A stretch of 51,835 nucleotides of DNA from Anaerococcus tetradius ATCC 35098 (GCF_000159095.1 NZ_GG666303.1:28288-80122); one strand, 5' to 3'; numbered from the stretch's first letter, positions 1 through 6,270 are shown. Notes: a model not told the origin generated them from the letters alone. Translations and numbers: made by a program.

Positions 1-73
1 TACTCAAAATTAGGAGGTTAATATGGTAAGGATAAGAAGTCCCACTTAAAACAATTTAATATATAAGGTATTT

Positions 74-107
74 AGCGATTGAAATATAAGTTCAGTCGCT
101 TTTTTAA
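74..107 (+). terminator. Rho-independent terminator upstream of the SSB gene
   Basis: A stem AGCGATTGAA / TTCAGTCGCT (one G-T pair, 7-base loop) is followed directly by a run of T. It ends whatever transcript enters from the left edge and separates it from the single-stranded DNA-binding protein gene at 139. Confidence 0.7.
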
Positions 108-138
108 TTGAAATTTATAGATTAAGGAGAAAAAATTA

Positions 139-450
139 ATGGATAGAGAAATGATAAATATTAATGCAAATTTAGTTAAGGAAGCTGAATTTTCAGAAAT
201 TGAAAAAGATGGGAAAAGTGTTCAAGTAGCAAATTTTGCTCTTGTTAAAAATTATGGAAAGGGCAAAGAATACACAAATTGCTCAGTATATGGAATAAAG
301 GTAGAAATTGTAAAAGAATTTGAAAAAGGAAATCTAATCCATGTTTTTGGATATTTCAAAGAAAACAAAAAAGGAGATAAGGTCTACAAGAACTTTGTAG
401 TTAAATCACTAAATAAAATAGAAAATAAGAAAGAAAACGAGGAGGAATAA
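139..450 (+). CDS. Single-stranded DNA-binding protein-like protein of a conjugative element
   Basis: A 103-residue protein with the look of a short SSB / primosomal PriB-type OB fold: an opening strand (MININANLVKEAEF), a central strand ending in NCSVYGIK and a strand before KNFVVKSLNKIE. It would coat single-stranded DNA during transfer or replication of the element. The start at 139 has an AAGGAG site 8 bases upstream. The next gene is a Maff2-type protein, and SSB followed by Maff2 is the order found in the transfer module of Tn1549-like elements, so the context supports the call. The usual acidic C-terminal SSB tip is replaced by an EENEEE-type end. The family is inferred from overall pattern and context, not from a diagnostic motif. 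Confidence 0.7.
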   Translation: MDREMININANLVKEAEFSEIEKDGKSVQVANFALVKNYGKGKEYTNCSVYGIKVEIVKEFEKGNLIHVFGYFKENKKGDKVYKNFVVKSLNKIENKKENEEE

Positions 451-451
451 T

Positions 452-610
452 ATGGAATTTTTTACAGCTGGAGTTGGAGTTTTAAAGACACTTGTAACTG
501 CAATTGGTGCAGGTTTAGGAGCATGGGGAGTTATTAACTTGATGGAAGGTTATGGTAATGATAACCATGGTGCTAAATTTCAAGGTATTAAGCAATTTAT
601 GGCAAAATAA
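452..610 (+). pseudogene. Maff2-family small membrane protein, C-terminus missing
   Basis: Translation from 452 gives 52 residues beginning MEFFTAGVGVLKTLVTAIGA with a Gly-rich membrane segment (about residues 8-32) and then EGYGNDNHGAKFQGIKQFMA. This matches the small Maff2 proteins found beside TrbL/VirB6-like genes in Tn1549-type elements. As I remember the family it continues past KQ(L/F)MA with a second Gly-rich hydrophobic segment; here the frame ends right there with AK-stop, so the second half is lost. The ribosome site GAGGAGG lies just upstream, overlapping the end of the SSB gene. The truncation suggests a deletion endpoint near 605. Sequence after it has no conjugation gene. Confidence 0.65.
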
Positions 611-727
611 GGACGGAATAACACAACAAATTCTCTAAAACAAATCGCTAAATCAATGTAAGATTGAATGGAATCAATATTTATGCTGTAATTAAATAAA
701 TCTAATGAAGAGAAAAAGAGGGATGTT

Positions 728-945
728 ATGGCACTTAACTATAAACCATTATGGATACAGTTGGCAAAAAAAGGTTAAAGAAAACTGATGTAATAGCTAT
801 GGCAGGACTTACCACAAATGTTATGGCTCAAATGGGCAAAGATAAACCAATTACATTTAAGAATTTAGAAAGAATATGTAAGGCTCTATCTTGCACTCCT
901 AATGATATTATTAGTTTTGAAGACAATTTTAGTGAAGAGGAATAG
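728..945 (+). pseudogene. XRE/Cro-type helix-turn-helix regulator, frameshifted at an A7 run
   Basis: Two overlapping frames read as one small Cro/CI-type regulator. From ATG 728: MALNYKPLWIQLAKKG then stop at 776; the continuation KKTDVIAMAGLTTNVMAQMG followed by KDKPITFKNLERICKALSC is in the -1 frame (an open frame from 751 covers it). The helix-turn-helix lies in TDVIAMAGLTTNVMAQM. The break sits in GCAAAAAAAGG (764-774). One missing A explains it, but the run is also a classic -1 slippery sequence (A AAA AAA), so slippage could restore the 72-residue protein. Since most neighbouring genes are broken, decay is the simpler reading. Such regulators are common in Tn916/Tn1549-like elements. 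Confidence 0.6.
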
Positions 946-948
946 AAA

Positions 949-1053
949 ATGAGTTTGAGGACAGAAGATCATGTCAGGGATTATGCGAAATTAGTATTAG
1001 GGTTTGATGAAGTTGAAGATGTTATAGAAATTCATAGAAATGAGGTGGAATAA
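949..1053 (+). CDS. Small ORF of unknown function after the XRE remnant
   Basis: A 34-residue frame (MSLRTEDHVRDYAKLVLGFD... ending RNEVE) starts 3 bases after the XRE stop. It is acidic, without a membrane segment or known motif. It could be a real small protein translated with the XRE gene or the start of a deleted longer gene. I do not recognise it. Confidence 0.25.
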   Translation: MSLRTEDHVRDYAKLVLGFDEVEDVIEIHRNEVE

Positions 1054-1088
1054 AACTGGGAAATCTATAACAAATCGGAAGAGATGAA

Positions 1089-1196
1089 ATGCTTGAATAC
1101 CTAAATCATCTAAAAGAAATTCATACAGATGATGAGAGTAGGATAGCACTTAGCAAGATTGAAACAGTCTTAACTGAGAAAAAATATGAAATATGA
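1089..1196 (+). pseudogene. N-terminal fragment of a type III Mod-like DNA methyltransferase (copy A)
   Basis: The frame from ATG 1089 gives 35 residues (MLEYLNHLKEIH..., then DDESRIALSKIETVLTEKKY) and stops. The pattern DD-SRIALGKIET---EKKYGLV-EEH is, from memory, the start of site-specific DNA methyltransferases of the type III (Mod) kind. The part resembling it ends after KKY, where the sequence turns into something else. A second, longer copy lies at 3404-3529. At nucleotide level 1128-1188 and 3411-3470 align closely with one gap. The catalytic DPPY region is absent from both. Family assignment rests on memory of the N-terminal pattern only. Confidence 0.35.
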
Positions 1197-1460
1197 CGGA
1201 GACTTAGCAATCGAACTTATTCCATAACATTTAGGACTAATGTTTTTATGGGAAAATTAAATTCTAACAAAGTTCTAGGTGAGTATTCAAATTTTGAAAA
1301 TGCAAACTTCGCATTGATATTTGAGTTATTTGAAAACATAGTCTATGTAATGGATAAATATGGAGATGAATATGTACCAGATAGTCCATAGGAATGGCTA
1401 GATAATTTCTCAACTTTTTCAATTTATCAAATTTTACCTCATAAGATTGAGTTATGGGAT
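1197..1460 (+). pseudogene. Fragment of an unrecognised gene with an internal stop
   Basis: One frame reads RLSNRTYSITFRTNVFMGKL, continues with FENANFALIFELFENIVYVM and DKYGDEYVPDSP, meets TAG at 1389, and continues EWLDNFSTFSIYQILPHKIE to a TAA at 1459. The clean protein-like composition on both sides of the stop suggests a decayed gene of about 85 residues whose start is lost. I recognise no family. It lies between a methyltransferase scrap and a phage scrap. Confidence 0.35.
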
Positions 1461-1513
1461 TAAATATAAAATCGGAAGAAGTTCATAAAAATATAAGACA
1501 CACAGAAAGAACA

Positions 1514-1705
1514 ATGACTACTCCCTTATTTCAATTAAGAGCACTGGAACTTGGTCTTTCCGTTTTATCCCTACTGACAATTTGACTTGTGAATGATATT
1601 TTTATAGAAAAGAATAGCAATTAATATAGATACAAGGAAGTAGCTACGCAAAAAGATTATGATAAATTTCAAGTCATTATGAAAGATGTTGACAAATTAA
1701 AATAG
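1514..1705 (+). pseudogene. Phage tail-assembly-chaperone-like gene, two internal stops
   Basis: The frame from ATG 1514 reads MTTPLFQLRALELGLSVLSL, LTI, TGA, LVNDIFIEKNSN, TAA, YRYKEVATQKDYDKFQVIMK. The pattern of ALELGL, then a hydrophobic turn, then (V)NDIF-E, then ATQ-DYD-F is what I remember from short phage structural-region proteins encoded near tail genes. Two in-frame stops make it non-functional. It shows that prophage DNA as well as conjugative-element DNA has passed through this locus. The family call is tentative; the decayed state is plain. Confidence 0.35.
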
Positions 1706-1767
1706 TTGTTTTAAAATGATAAAAAAAGTAGCTGTAGTTTTACGATAATTTAATTTGGAGGTTTAAA

Positions 1768-2214
1768 ATGAGAAAAAGACATGTATTTATGACTATTGTT
1801 ATTGCTTTTTTAATAGTTCTCACTTCTTGTAGGAGCAGGAAAAAACAAGACAAAATTGAAATATTTGATTCTAACAATATAAAAATTGCTGAAACAGAAA
1901 AACAAGAAGAGTTAGATTATTTTAGTAATTTTATAGGGATGAGCGTAGAAAATGTTAATGATAAGAAATTCGACAATTATTTTAAAGAAATACCTGACGA
2001 TGCAATAAAATCTTATCATGTAATATTTACCAGCAAGGGTAAAGGCAGTGAGGCTGCAAAGATAGATTTCTATATTTATGAAAATTATCCTTATATTACA
2101 ATGGAGGGAATACCTATGATTACAAGACCATTGACATGGCAACTTTCTAAAGAAGATTTAAAAGAATTTAATGATAAAGTACAAGAATTGAAAGACATGG
2201 ATAATAAAAGATAA
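1768..2214 (+). CDS. Small surface lipoprotein of unknown function
   Basis: A 148-residue protein with a short basic N-terminus (MRKRH), a hydrophobic stretch and lipobox LTSC with the lipidated Cys at about residue 21, so it should be exported and anchored to the outside of the membrane. The mature part has a charged spacer and then a compact region including KSYHVIFTSKGKG, IDFYIYENYPYITMEG and a lysine/aspartate-rich end. GGAGG lies 8 bases before the ATG. It has its own strong terminator and no partner gene, so it is a single-gene unit. No known domain was recognised. It is one of the few intact genes in the degraded stretch and may be element cargo. Confidence 0.65.
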   Translation: MRKRHVFMTIVIAFLIVLTSCRSRKKQDKIEIFDSNNIKIAETEKQEELDYFSNFIGMSVENVNDKKFDNYFKEIPDDAIKSYHVIFTSKGKGSEAAKIDFYIYENYPYITMEGIPMITRPLTWQLSKEDLKEFNDKVQELKDMDNKR

Positions 2215-2238
2215 AGCGAAAATTTTAGGATTGTACTA

Positions 2239-2274
2239 AGCCCTAAAATTCGAATTAGAATTTAGGGGCTTTTT
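2239..2274 (+). terminator. Terminator of the lipoprotein gene
   Basis: A long stem, AGCCCTAAAATTC pairing with GAATTTAGGGGCT, closes on a short AT-rich loop and is followed by TTTTT. It lies about 25 bases after the lipoprotein stop codon. Confidence 0.8.
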
Positions 2275-2374
2275 AATACTAAAATATACAAAAGAGTTTA
2301 AAGTGAAAATCGTTTTTGATTATTTATTATAAAAATCGAAAAGAGAATTTATTGCGTGCGTTATAATGACTATG

Positions 2375-2415
2375 CATAGACAATGTATTACTATGTGTAA
2401 ATTTAGTCATATAAT
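2375..2415 (+). promoter_or_regulatory. Possible antitoxin operator and promoter
   Basis: An inverted repeat CATAG (2375-2379) / CTATG (2391-2395) lies just upstream of a TATAAT box at 2410-2415, 22 bases before the antitoxin start. Antitoxins of the RelB/DinJ kind usually repress their own promoter through such palindromes. No good -35 box is visible, so the promoter is tentative. Confidence 0.35.
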
Positions 2416-2436
2416 AGAGTGAAAGGAAATAATAAT

Positions 2437-2640
2437 ATGGCTACAACAAATTTGAATATAAGAACAGATAAAGAAATAAAAGAAGCTGCAGAAAAAATCA
2501 ATTCTAGTTTAGGTTTAAATATGACTACTGCAATTAACATGTTTTTAAGGGCGAGCATTAGAGAAAGTGGCATTCCCTTTGAATTAAAACTTGATATTCC
2601 AAAAGATGAAACTATAAAAGCTAAAAAGAAGGAAGAATAA
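2437..2640 (+). CDS. RelB/DinJ-family antitoxin (orphan)
   Basis: A 67-residue protein with the ribbon-helix-helix start typical of RelB/DinJ antitoxins: MATTNLNIRTDKEIKEAAEK, then SSLGLNMTTAINMFLRASI and IRESGIPFEL. Such proteins bind and neutralise a RelE/YafQ-type mRNA-cutting toxin and repress their own promoter. I start it at ATG 2437 because GAAAGGA lies about 9 bases upstream and the motif begins there; an in-frame start at 2419 would add six residues unlike the family. The toxin gene that should follow (2698) is broken by a frameshift, so this antitoxin seems to have lost its partner. It may still counter toxins encoded elsewhere. Confidence 0.85.
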   Translation: MATTNLNIRTDKEIKEAAEKINSSLGLNMTTAINMFLRASIRESGIPFELKLDIPKDETIKAKKKEE

Positions 2641-2697
2641 TAGCAAAAGATAAGAAGTTCATAGATTACGATAATATAGATGACTTGAGGAAAGCCC

Positions 2698-2873
2698 TTG
2701 AAGTATAAGATAAAGTTTACAAGTAGATTTAAAAAGATCTAAAGCAGGCTAAAAAACAAGGGAAAGATATTGAAAAGCTCTTTGATGTTATTGAAAAAAC
2801 AGTAAAAGATGAAGTAGAAATAACTGTTACATTTAAAGCGATAGACCTTGCAGTATCGATTTTAGAAGACTAG
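2698..2873 (+). pseudogene. YafQ/RelE-like toxin remnant, frameshifted
   Basis: From TTG 2698 the frame reads LKYKIKFTSRFKK and then stops at 2740. Adding one A to the A-run at 2731-2735 lets it continue DLKQAKKQGKDIEKLFDVIE, which matches the first third of YafQ/RelE-type mRNA interferases (K-k--RFKKDlK--kKqG-D--kL--Vi). The rest (KTVKDEVEITVTFKAIDLAV...) does not look like the toxin core and may belong to another gene joined by deletion. No catalytic residues remain. It lies directly after the antitoxin gene, where the toxin of such a pair is expected. Confidence 0.55.
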
Positions 2874-3004
2874 AAATAAGGTATATATAGGAGATAGAAA
2901 TATTTTTGCTATAATACTACTATGCAACTAATAGACTAAGAATAGAAAATGAAAAAACTGGGTATAATGATATACAAAATTTGATTACTTTTAATGAGGT
3001 AATT

Positions 3005-3319
3005 ATGAAAAGTTTAAAGTGGTATACCATAGCTGCATGTATTTGGATACTTATATTTCCTATAACAGGAATAACTGGGTGGGCTTTTATGATTAGTGGT
3101 CCACTTGTTATAGTAGGAAGCATCGTGAAATTTGTGTTCAAATTATTTAGAATAGACCTGTATTGGTTAACTAAACATAGCTTTCTTTTAGGAGTTTTAC
3201 CAGACCTAATTATCTCTGTAATTGTTGGATTTTTACCAACTATTATTGGAATAGGGTTATGGAGAATCACTAAGAGATTATATCAATGGTTAGTCTTAAT
3301 AAAGCCTGAGAATTGTTAG
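3005..3319 (+). CDS. Small integral membrane protein, function unknown
   Basis: A 104-residue hydrophobic protein: MKSLKWYTIAACIWILIFPI starts a first membrane span (about residues 6-24), a second covers about 27-45 (WAFMISGPLVIVGSIVKFVF), and a third about 68-88 (PDLIISVIVGFLPTIIGIGL), ending in a basic tail. The start at 3005 has GAGG 6 bases upstream; the same frame is open back to a TTG at 2981 without a ribosome site. The reverse strand is also open here over 116 codons, but that frame has no ribosome site and an unlikely composition. It seems intact although its neighbours are fragments. No family was recognised. Confidence 0.5.
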   Translation: MKSLKWYTIAACIWILIFPITGITGWAFMISGPLVIVGSIVKFVFKLFRIDLYWLTKHSFLLGVLPDLIISVIVGFLPTIIGIGLWRITKRLYQWLVLIKPENC

Positions 3320-3404
3320 ATTTAATTATAAAGAACATTTTAATACATGGGTTGGGTCAAGATGATAAAAGTTGGGATAAGGTAAAGGAGTATTTGAGAG
3401 AATA
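3313..3404 (+). pseudogene. Alpha/beta-hydrolase N-terminal fragment
   Basis: The frame from TTG 3313 reads LLDLIIKNILIHGLGQDDKS and WDKVKEYLREYNQ. The pattern (I/L)IHGLGQ-(D/N)-SW--V--YL is the usual first strand and HG oxyanion-hole loop of small alpha/beta hydrolases. The similarity ends near 3404, where the reading shifts into a methyltransferase-like fragment, so only about 30 residues remain. The nucleophile and the other catalytic residues are missing. Confidence 0.4.
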
Positions 3405-3529
3405 CAATCAGATGATGATAGTAGGATTGCACTTGGCAAGATTGAAACAGCACAAACGAGAAAAAATATGGATTAGTTTGGGAAGAACACGAAGAAGAAG
3501 TAGATAAACAACTTGTTCATAATATGTCT
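3404..3529 (+). pseudogene. N-terminal fragment of a type III Mod-like DNA methyltransferase (copy B)
   Basis: This is the longer relative of the scrap at 1089. In one frame it reads SDDDSRIALGKIETAQT, and after a one-base loss near 3457 it continues in another frame as EKKYGLVWEEHEEEVDKQLV followed by HNM. Comparison with copy A, which has an extra T at this point, pinpoints the deletion. The joined text agrees with the start of type III Mod proteins as I remember them. It runs straight into the LuxR-like tail at 3524, so a deletion has joined two unrelated genes in frame. Confidence 0.4.
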
Positions 3530-3724
3530 GTTTTTAGAGGAATAGAAGTTTTAAGAGAGCTTGTAAAGGGAGATGATAAAAAGAAAATTACCCAAAAGCT
3601 TTTTATTAGCGAAAGAACTCTTTACAATCACCTGGCTAGTATTTATGACAAGCTAGGTGTAAGTAATGCCATAGGGGCTTATAACAAGGCAATGGACTTT
3701 GGTTACATTGACCCTGTGATGTAA
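3524..3724 (+). pseudogene. LuxR-type response-regulator tail (DNA-binding domain only)
   Basis: The reading frame is open from 3446 and contains ATG 3524. Residues from EVLRELVKGDDKKKITQKLF through ISERTLYNHLASIYDKLGVS form a helix-turn-helix of the LuxR/GerE type, ending AYNKAMDFGYIDPVM. The receiver domain that should precede it is gone and is replaced by methyltransferase-like sequence. A free LuxR DNA-binding domain can sometimes act alone, so I cannot rule out a 66-residue product, but there is no ribosome site before ATG 3524. A similar scrap of the same tail occurs near 10780-10853, and an intact relative is at 50648. Confidence 0.5.
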
Positions 3725-3740
3725 AATGAAAGGATAATTT

Positions 3741-3962
3741 ATGAAAAATACGAGAAAGTGCCCAAAGTGTGGGGCAAGTGATATTTTATTTGTGCCGGGA
3801 TCTGCTGGGGCTTATGGGACTGGAAATAATATTATGACTGGCCATACAATTATGTCGGCAGTTTCTGTTGATAGGTATATTTGCACTAGATGTGGCTATA
3901 GCGAGGAGTGGATTGACCTTGACTACATGGATAAATTAAAAAAGAAATATGATGAGATTTAA
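3741..3962 (+). CDS. Small zinc-ribbon protein
   Basis: A 73-residue protein with two CxxC knuckles, KCPKCGASD (Cys 7 and 10) and YICTRCGYSEEW (Cys 48 and 51), which together should hold one zinc ion. The stretch between is Gly-rich (GSAGAYGTGNNIMTG). This arrangement, ending in SEEWID and a lysine-rich tail, matches a short conserved protein common in Firmicutes whose role is unknown. AAAGGA lies 7 bases before the ATG. It is intact. It may be a real resident gene between decayed elements or cargo of one. Confidence 0.7.
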   Translation: MKNTRKCPKCGASDILFVPGSAGAYGTGNNIMTGHTIMSAVSVDRYICTRCGYSEEWIDLDYMDKLKKKYDEI

Positions 3963-3994
3963 ATGAGAGTTAGTTTTATATGGGGGTGGGATAG

Positions 3995-4159
3995 ATGATT
4001 AATGAAGAAGAGATATTTAAAGCTCATATGAGAAAATTGTCAGATGGAGCAACCAAAACTGCTACTTTGGAAGTATATAAGTTTCTTCATGTAAATACAG
4101 TAGCTCCCTTTGGAACATTTAGAACTAAGATTAGGAAATGGAAGAAGTTGGCACTATAA
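3995..4159 (+). CDS. Small ORF of unknown function, possibly a fragment
   Basis: From ATG 3995 a 54-residue basic protein (MINEEEIFKAHMRKLSDGAT... FGTFRTKIRKWKKLAL) follows a GGGGGTGGG stretch that is only a loose ribosome site. The central YKFLHVNTVAPFGTFRTKIR reads like a helical DNA-binding segment, so it may be the end of a phage or element regulator. I cannot name it. It is followed by the attenuator of the ABC-F gene. Confidence 0.35.
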   Translation: MINEEEIFKAHMRKLSDGATKTATLEVYKFLHVNTVAPFGTFRTKIRKWKKLAL

Positions 4160-4197
4160 TATTATAGAAAATTAAGATATCTAGGAGGTACAGAGCA

Positions 4198-4262
4198 ATG
4201 GCAATTTATAAATTTTCTTTTAAATAGTTAGAGAGGTTAAGTCCTCTCAAAAAAAGAGGAGG
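4198..4262 (+). promoter_or_regulatory. Leader-peptide attenuator of the ABC-F resistance gene
   Basis: A short leader ORF (4198-4227, MAIYKFSFK-stop) has its own AGGAGG site at 4183-4188. It is followed by GAGAGG (4231-4236), CCTCTC (4243-4248) and the GAGGAGG ribosome site of the ABC-F gene (4256-4262). The middle element can pair with the first or, through TCCTC/GAGGA, with the ribosome site. This is the usual layout of antibiotic-induced translational attenuation: a ribosome stalled on the leader frees the downstream start. Confidence 0.75.
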
Positions 4263-4266
4263 ATTT

Positions 4267-5829
4267 ATGATATATATTGACAAATTAAAAAAGGAAGTTG
4301 GAACAAGAGAATTGTTTTTCATTGAAAAACTAAGCATAAATGAAGATGAAAAGATAGGACTAATAGGAAATAATGGAGTTGGCAAAACAACACTATTTAG
4401 AATACTTTTAGGAATAGATACTGAATATAGTGGTTATGTAGATGTAAAGATGAAAATTAGTTCTTTATTAAATAATGAAAAGAATGATTTAAAAGTTCAA
4501 AAATCTTACAGCCCTGGTGAATATCAAAGGCTAAGAATAGATGAAGTTTTATTAAAAGAGGAAAGTTTTCTTTTAATAGATGAGCCAACATCACACTTAG
4601 ATATAGATCAGAAAGAAAAATTAGTAAAAGAATTAAAAAATAGAAACAAGGGATTTATAATTATTTCTCACGACCGAGATTTTATTAATCAAACATGTAA
4701 TAAAATTTTTGAATTATCAAATAAAAGTTTAGAAGTTTATAATGGAAATTATACGTTCTACCTTGAGGAGAGAATAAAAAGACAAAAATTTCTACAAAGA
4801 GAATATTTTAATTATATTTCTGAAAAGAATAGACTATTAAGTGTAGCAAGTGATATAAAAAAACAGTCTTCAAGGGTAAAAACAACACCTAAAAGAATGG
4901 GGAATTCCGAAGCAAGACTTCATAAAATGGGTGGTCAAGAAAATAAGAAAAAACTTGATAAACAAGTAAAAGCTATAGAATCAAGAATTAATCAATTAGA
5001 AGTTAAAGAAAGACCTAAAGAAGAAAAAGCAATTGAGCTTTCAATGCCTGAAAATAGAAAAATCCATTCAAAAATTTTGATTAGGTCGGAAAAACTTAAT
5101 AAAAGATTTGGAGATAAAGTTATCTTTAATAATGCAAAATTGGAAATAGAAAATAATAGGAAGATAGCTTTATTAGGTATTAATGGTTCAGGCAAAACTA
5201 CCCTTATAAATATGATTATAAATAAAGAAGTGTGGGTTCATCCAAACTTGAAAATTGGTTACTATAGTCAATTAGGAGAAAGATTAAATCCATTAAATTC
5301 TATCTTAGAAAATGTATTAGAAACTTCAATTTATGACCAGTCTATAACAAGGATAATATTAGCAAGATTAGGTTTTAAAAGAAATGATGTATTTAAAGAT
5401 ATAAATATTCTTAGTGATGGAGAAAGAGCAAAGGTAAAATTAGCTAAACTAATAACATCAGACTTCAATTTTATAATTATGGACGAGCCAACAAACTTTT
5501 TAGATATTAGGGCAATAGAAGCTCTTGAGGGATTGTTAAAATACTATGATAGACCAATACTTTTTGTCACTCATGATATTTCATTTATAAATAACTTAGC
5601 AGATGAATTGGTGATGATTGAGAATAAAAAGCTTAATAGATTCATTGGAAATCTGAGCCAGTATAGAGAAAGTAAAGCAAGATCTTCTAAAAAGACAAGT
5701 TCTAAAGATTTTCTTATAGATTTTAGATTAACGGCGATAAGTAATCGACTTGCTATGGAAATTCCAAAGAGTGAAAGAGAAGACTTGGAGGAAGAATATA
5801 AAAATTTATTAAGTCAGAAAAACAAATAA
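4267..5829 (+). CDS. ABC-F ribosomal protection protein (antibiotic resistance type)
   Basis: A 520-residue protein with two ATPase domains and no membrane spans, the layout of ABC-F proteins that enter the ribosomal E site and dislodge antibiotics. Domain 1 has Walker A GNNGVGKTT, a divergent signature YSPGE and Walker B LLIDEPTSHLD; domain 2 has GINGSGKTT, LSDGERAKV, FIIMDEPTNFLD and the THD switch. The charged linker between them is long, as in resistance members related to Vga, Msr, Lsa or VmlR/CplR; the exact class cannot be fixed by eye. Walker A and signature of domain 1 are closer than usual, so that half is somewhat shortened. Likely phenotypes are lincosamide, pleuromutilin and streptogramin A resistance. 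A leader attenuator precedes it and a terminator follows. Confidence 0.85.
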   Translation: MIYIDKLKKEVGTRELFFIEKLSINEDEKIGLIGNNGVGKTTLFRILLGIDTEYSGYVDVKMKISSLLNNEKNDLKVQKSYSPGEYQRLRIDEVLLKEESFLLIDEPTSHLDIDQKEKLVKELKNRNKGFIIISHDRDFINQTCNKIFELSNKSLEVYNGNYTFYLEERIKRQKFLQREYFNYISEKNRLLSVASDIKKQSSRVKTTPKRMGNSEARLHKMGGQENKKKLDKQVKAIESRINQLEVKERPKEEKAIELSMPENRKIHSKILIRSEKLNKRFGDKVIFNNAKLEIENNRKIALLGINGSGKTTLINMIINKEVWVHPNLKIGYYSQLGERLNPLNSILENVLETSIYDQSITRIILARLGFKRNDVFKDINILSDGERAKVKLAKLITSDFNFIIMDEPTNFLDIRAIEALEGLLKYYDRPILFVTHDISFINNLADELVMIENKKLNRFIGNLSQYRESKARSSKKTSSKDFLIDFRLTAISNRLAMEIPKSEREDLEEEYKNLLSQKNK

Positions 5830-5842
5830 GATATATAGCCTA

Positions 5843-5877
5843 GGCGATAGAAATTAAAAAATCTATCGTCTTTTTTA
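5843..5877 (+). terminator. Terminator of the ABC-F gene
   Basis: Stem GGCGATAGA / TCTATCGTC (one G-T pair) with a 10-base A-rich loop, followed by TTTTTT, 14 bases after the ABC-F stop codon. Confidence 0.8.
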
Positions 5878-5897
5878 TTACAAGAAAGGAGAACAGT

Positions 5898-6182
5898 ATG
5901 AAAAAATTAGAACAACTAAGACAAGAGTCAAAAGTAATAAAAGACAAAATAGATGGTACAGAAGAAAGATTAAGGCAAGAAAAAAATCAAGAAAAAAAGA
6001 TATTAAAACAAGACATAGTGAAAAAAAGAAAAGAAAGAACTCATAGGCTAATAACAAGAAGACCAATCTTAGAAAGCCTTATAGAAAATGCAGAAGAACT
6101 AACAGACGAAGAAATAACAATCATACTAGAAGAAGCAACAACCATTCGCTTTGGGTCTGCCCCAGCCAATTATCTCCAATGA
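5898..6182 (+). CDS. DUF3847-family protein of a mobile element
   Basis: A 94-residue, highly charged, coiled-coil-like protein: MKKLEQLRQESKVIKDKIDG through a lysine-rich middle, then KERTHRLITRRPILESLIE and a segment ELTDEEITIILEEAT. The R-HRL(I/C)-RG-LE pattern is typical of DUF3847 proteins, which sit just upstream of the MobA/MobL relaxase gene in Tn1549-like elements, exactly as here. AAAGGAGAA precedes the ATG. The last residues (TTIRFGSAPANYLQ) look unlike the rest and may reflect a rearranged 3' end. It probably assists mobilisation, but the molecular role is unknown. Confidence 0.6.
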   Translation: MKKLEQLRQESKVIKDKIDGTEERLRQEKNQEKKILKQDIVKKRKERTHRLITRRPILESLIENAEELTDEEITIILEEATTIRFGSAPANYLQ

Positions 6183-6220
6183 AAATTTATTTGAGTTGTA
6201 GAGATAATTAGGCGAGTGTA

Positions 6221-6270
6221 TTAAAAGTCAAGGGTAAATAAACTCGCTAACGCTCGCCCTTGACTTTTAA
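6221..6270. repeat. Perfect 14-bp inverted repeat
   Basis: TTAAAAGTCAAGGG (6221-6234) and CCCTTGACTTTTAA (6257-6270) are exact reverse complements with a 22-base spacer. The flanking GGCGAG (6211-6216) can also pair with CTCGCC (6254-6259), so two alternative foldings compete. There is no T-run after it, which argues against a terminator and for a recognition site. Confidence 0.8.

Noticed and set aside
23-49. Eight-codon ORF MVRIRSPT behind an AGGAGG site
   Set aside because: Possibly a short remnant or leader, but too short to support without conservation; only a terminator follows.
2920-3270. Open frame of 116 codons on the reverse strand
   Set aside because: It lies opposite the membrane-protein gene at 3005, lacks a ribosome site, and its composition looks like the complement of a hydrophobic gene.
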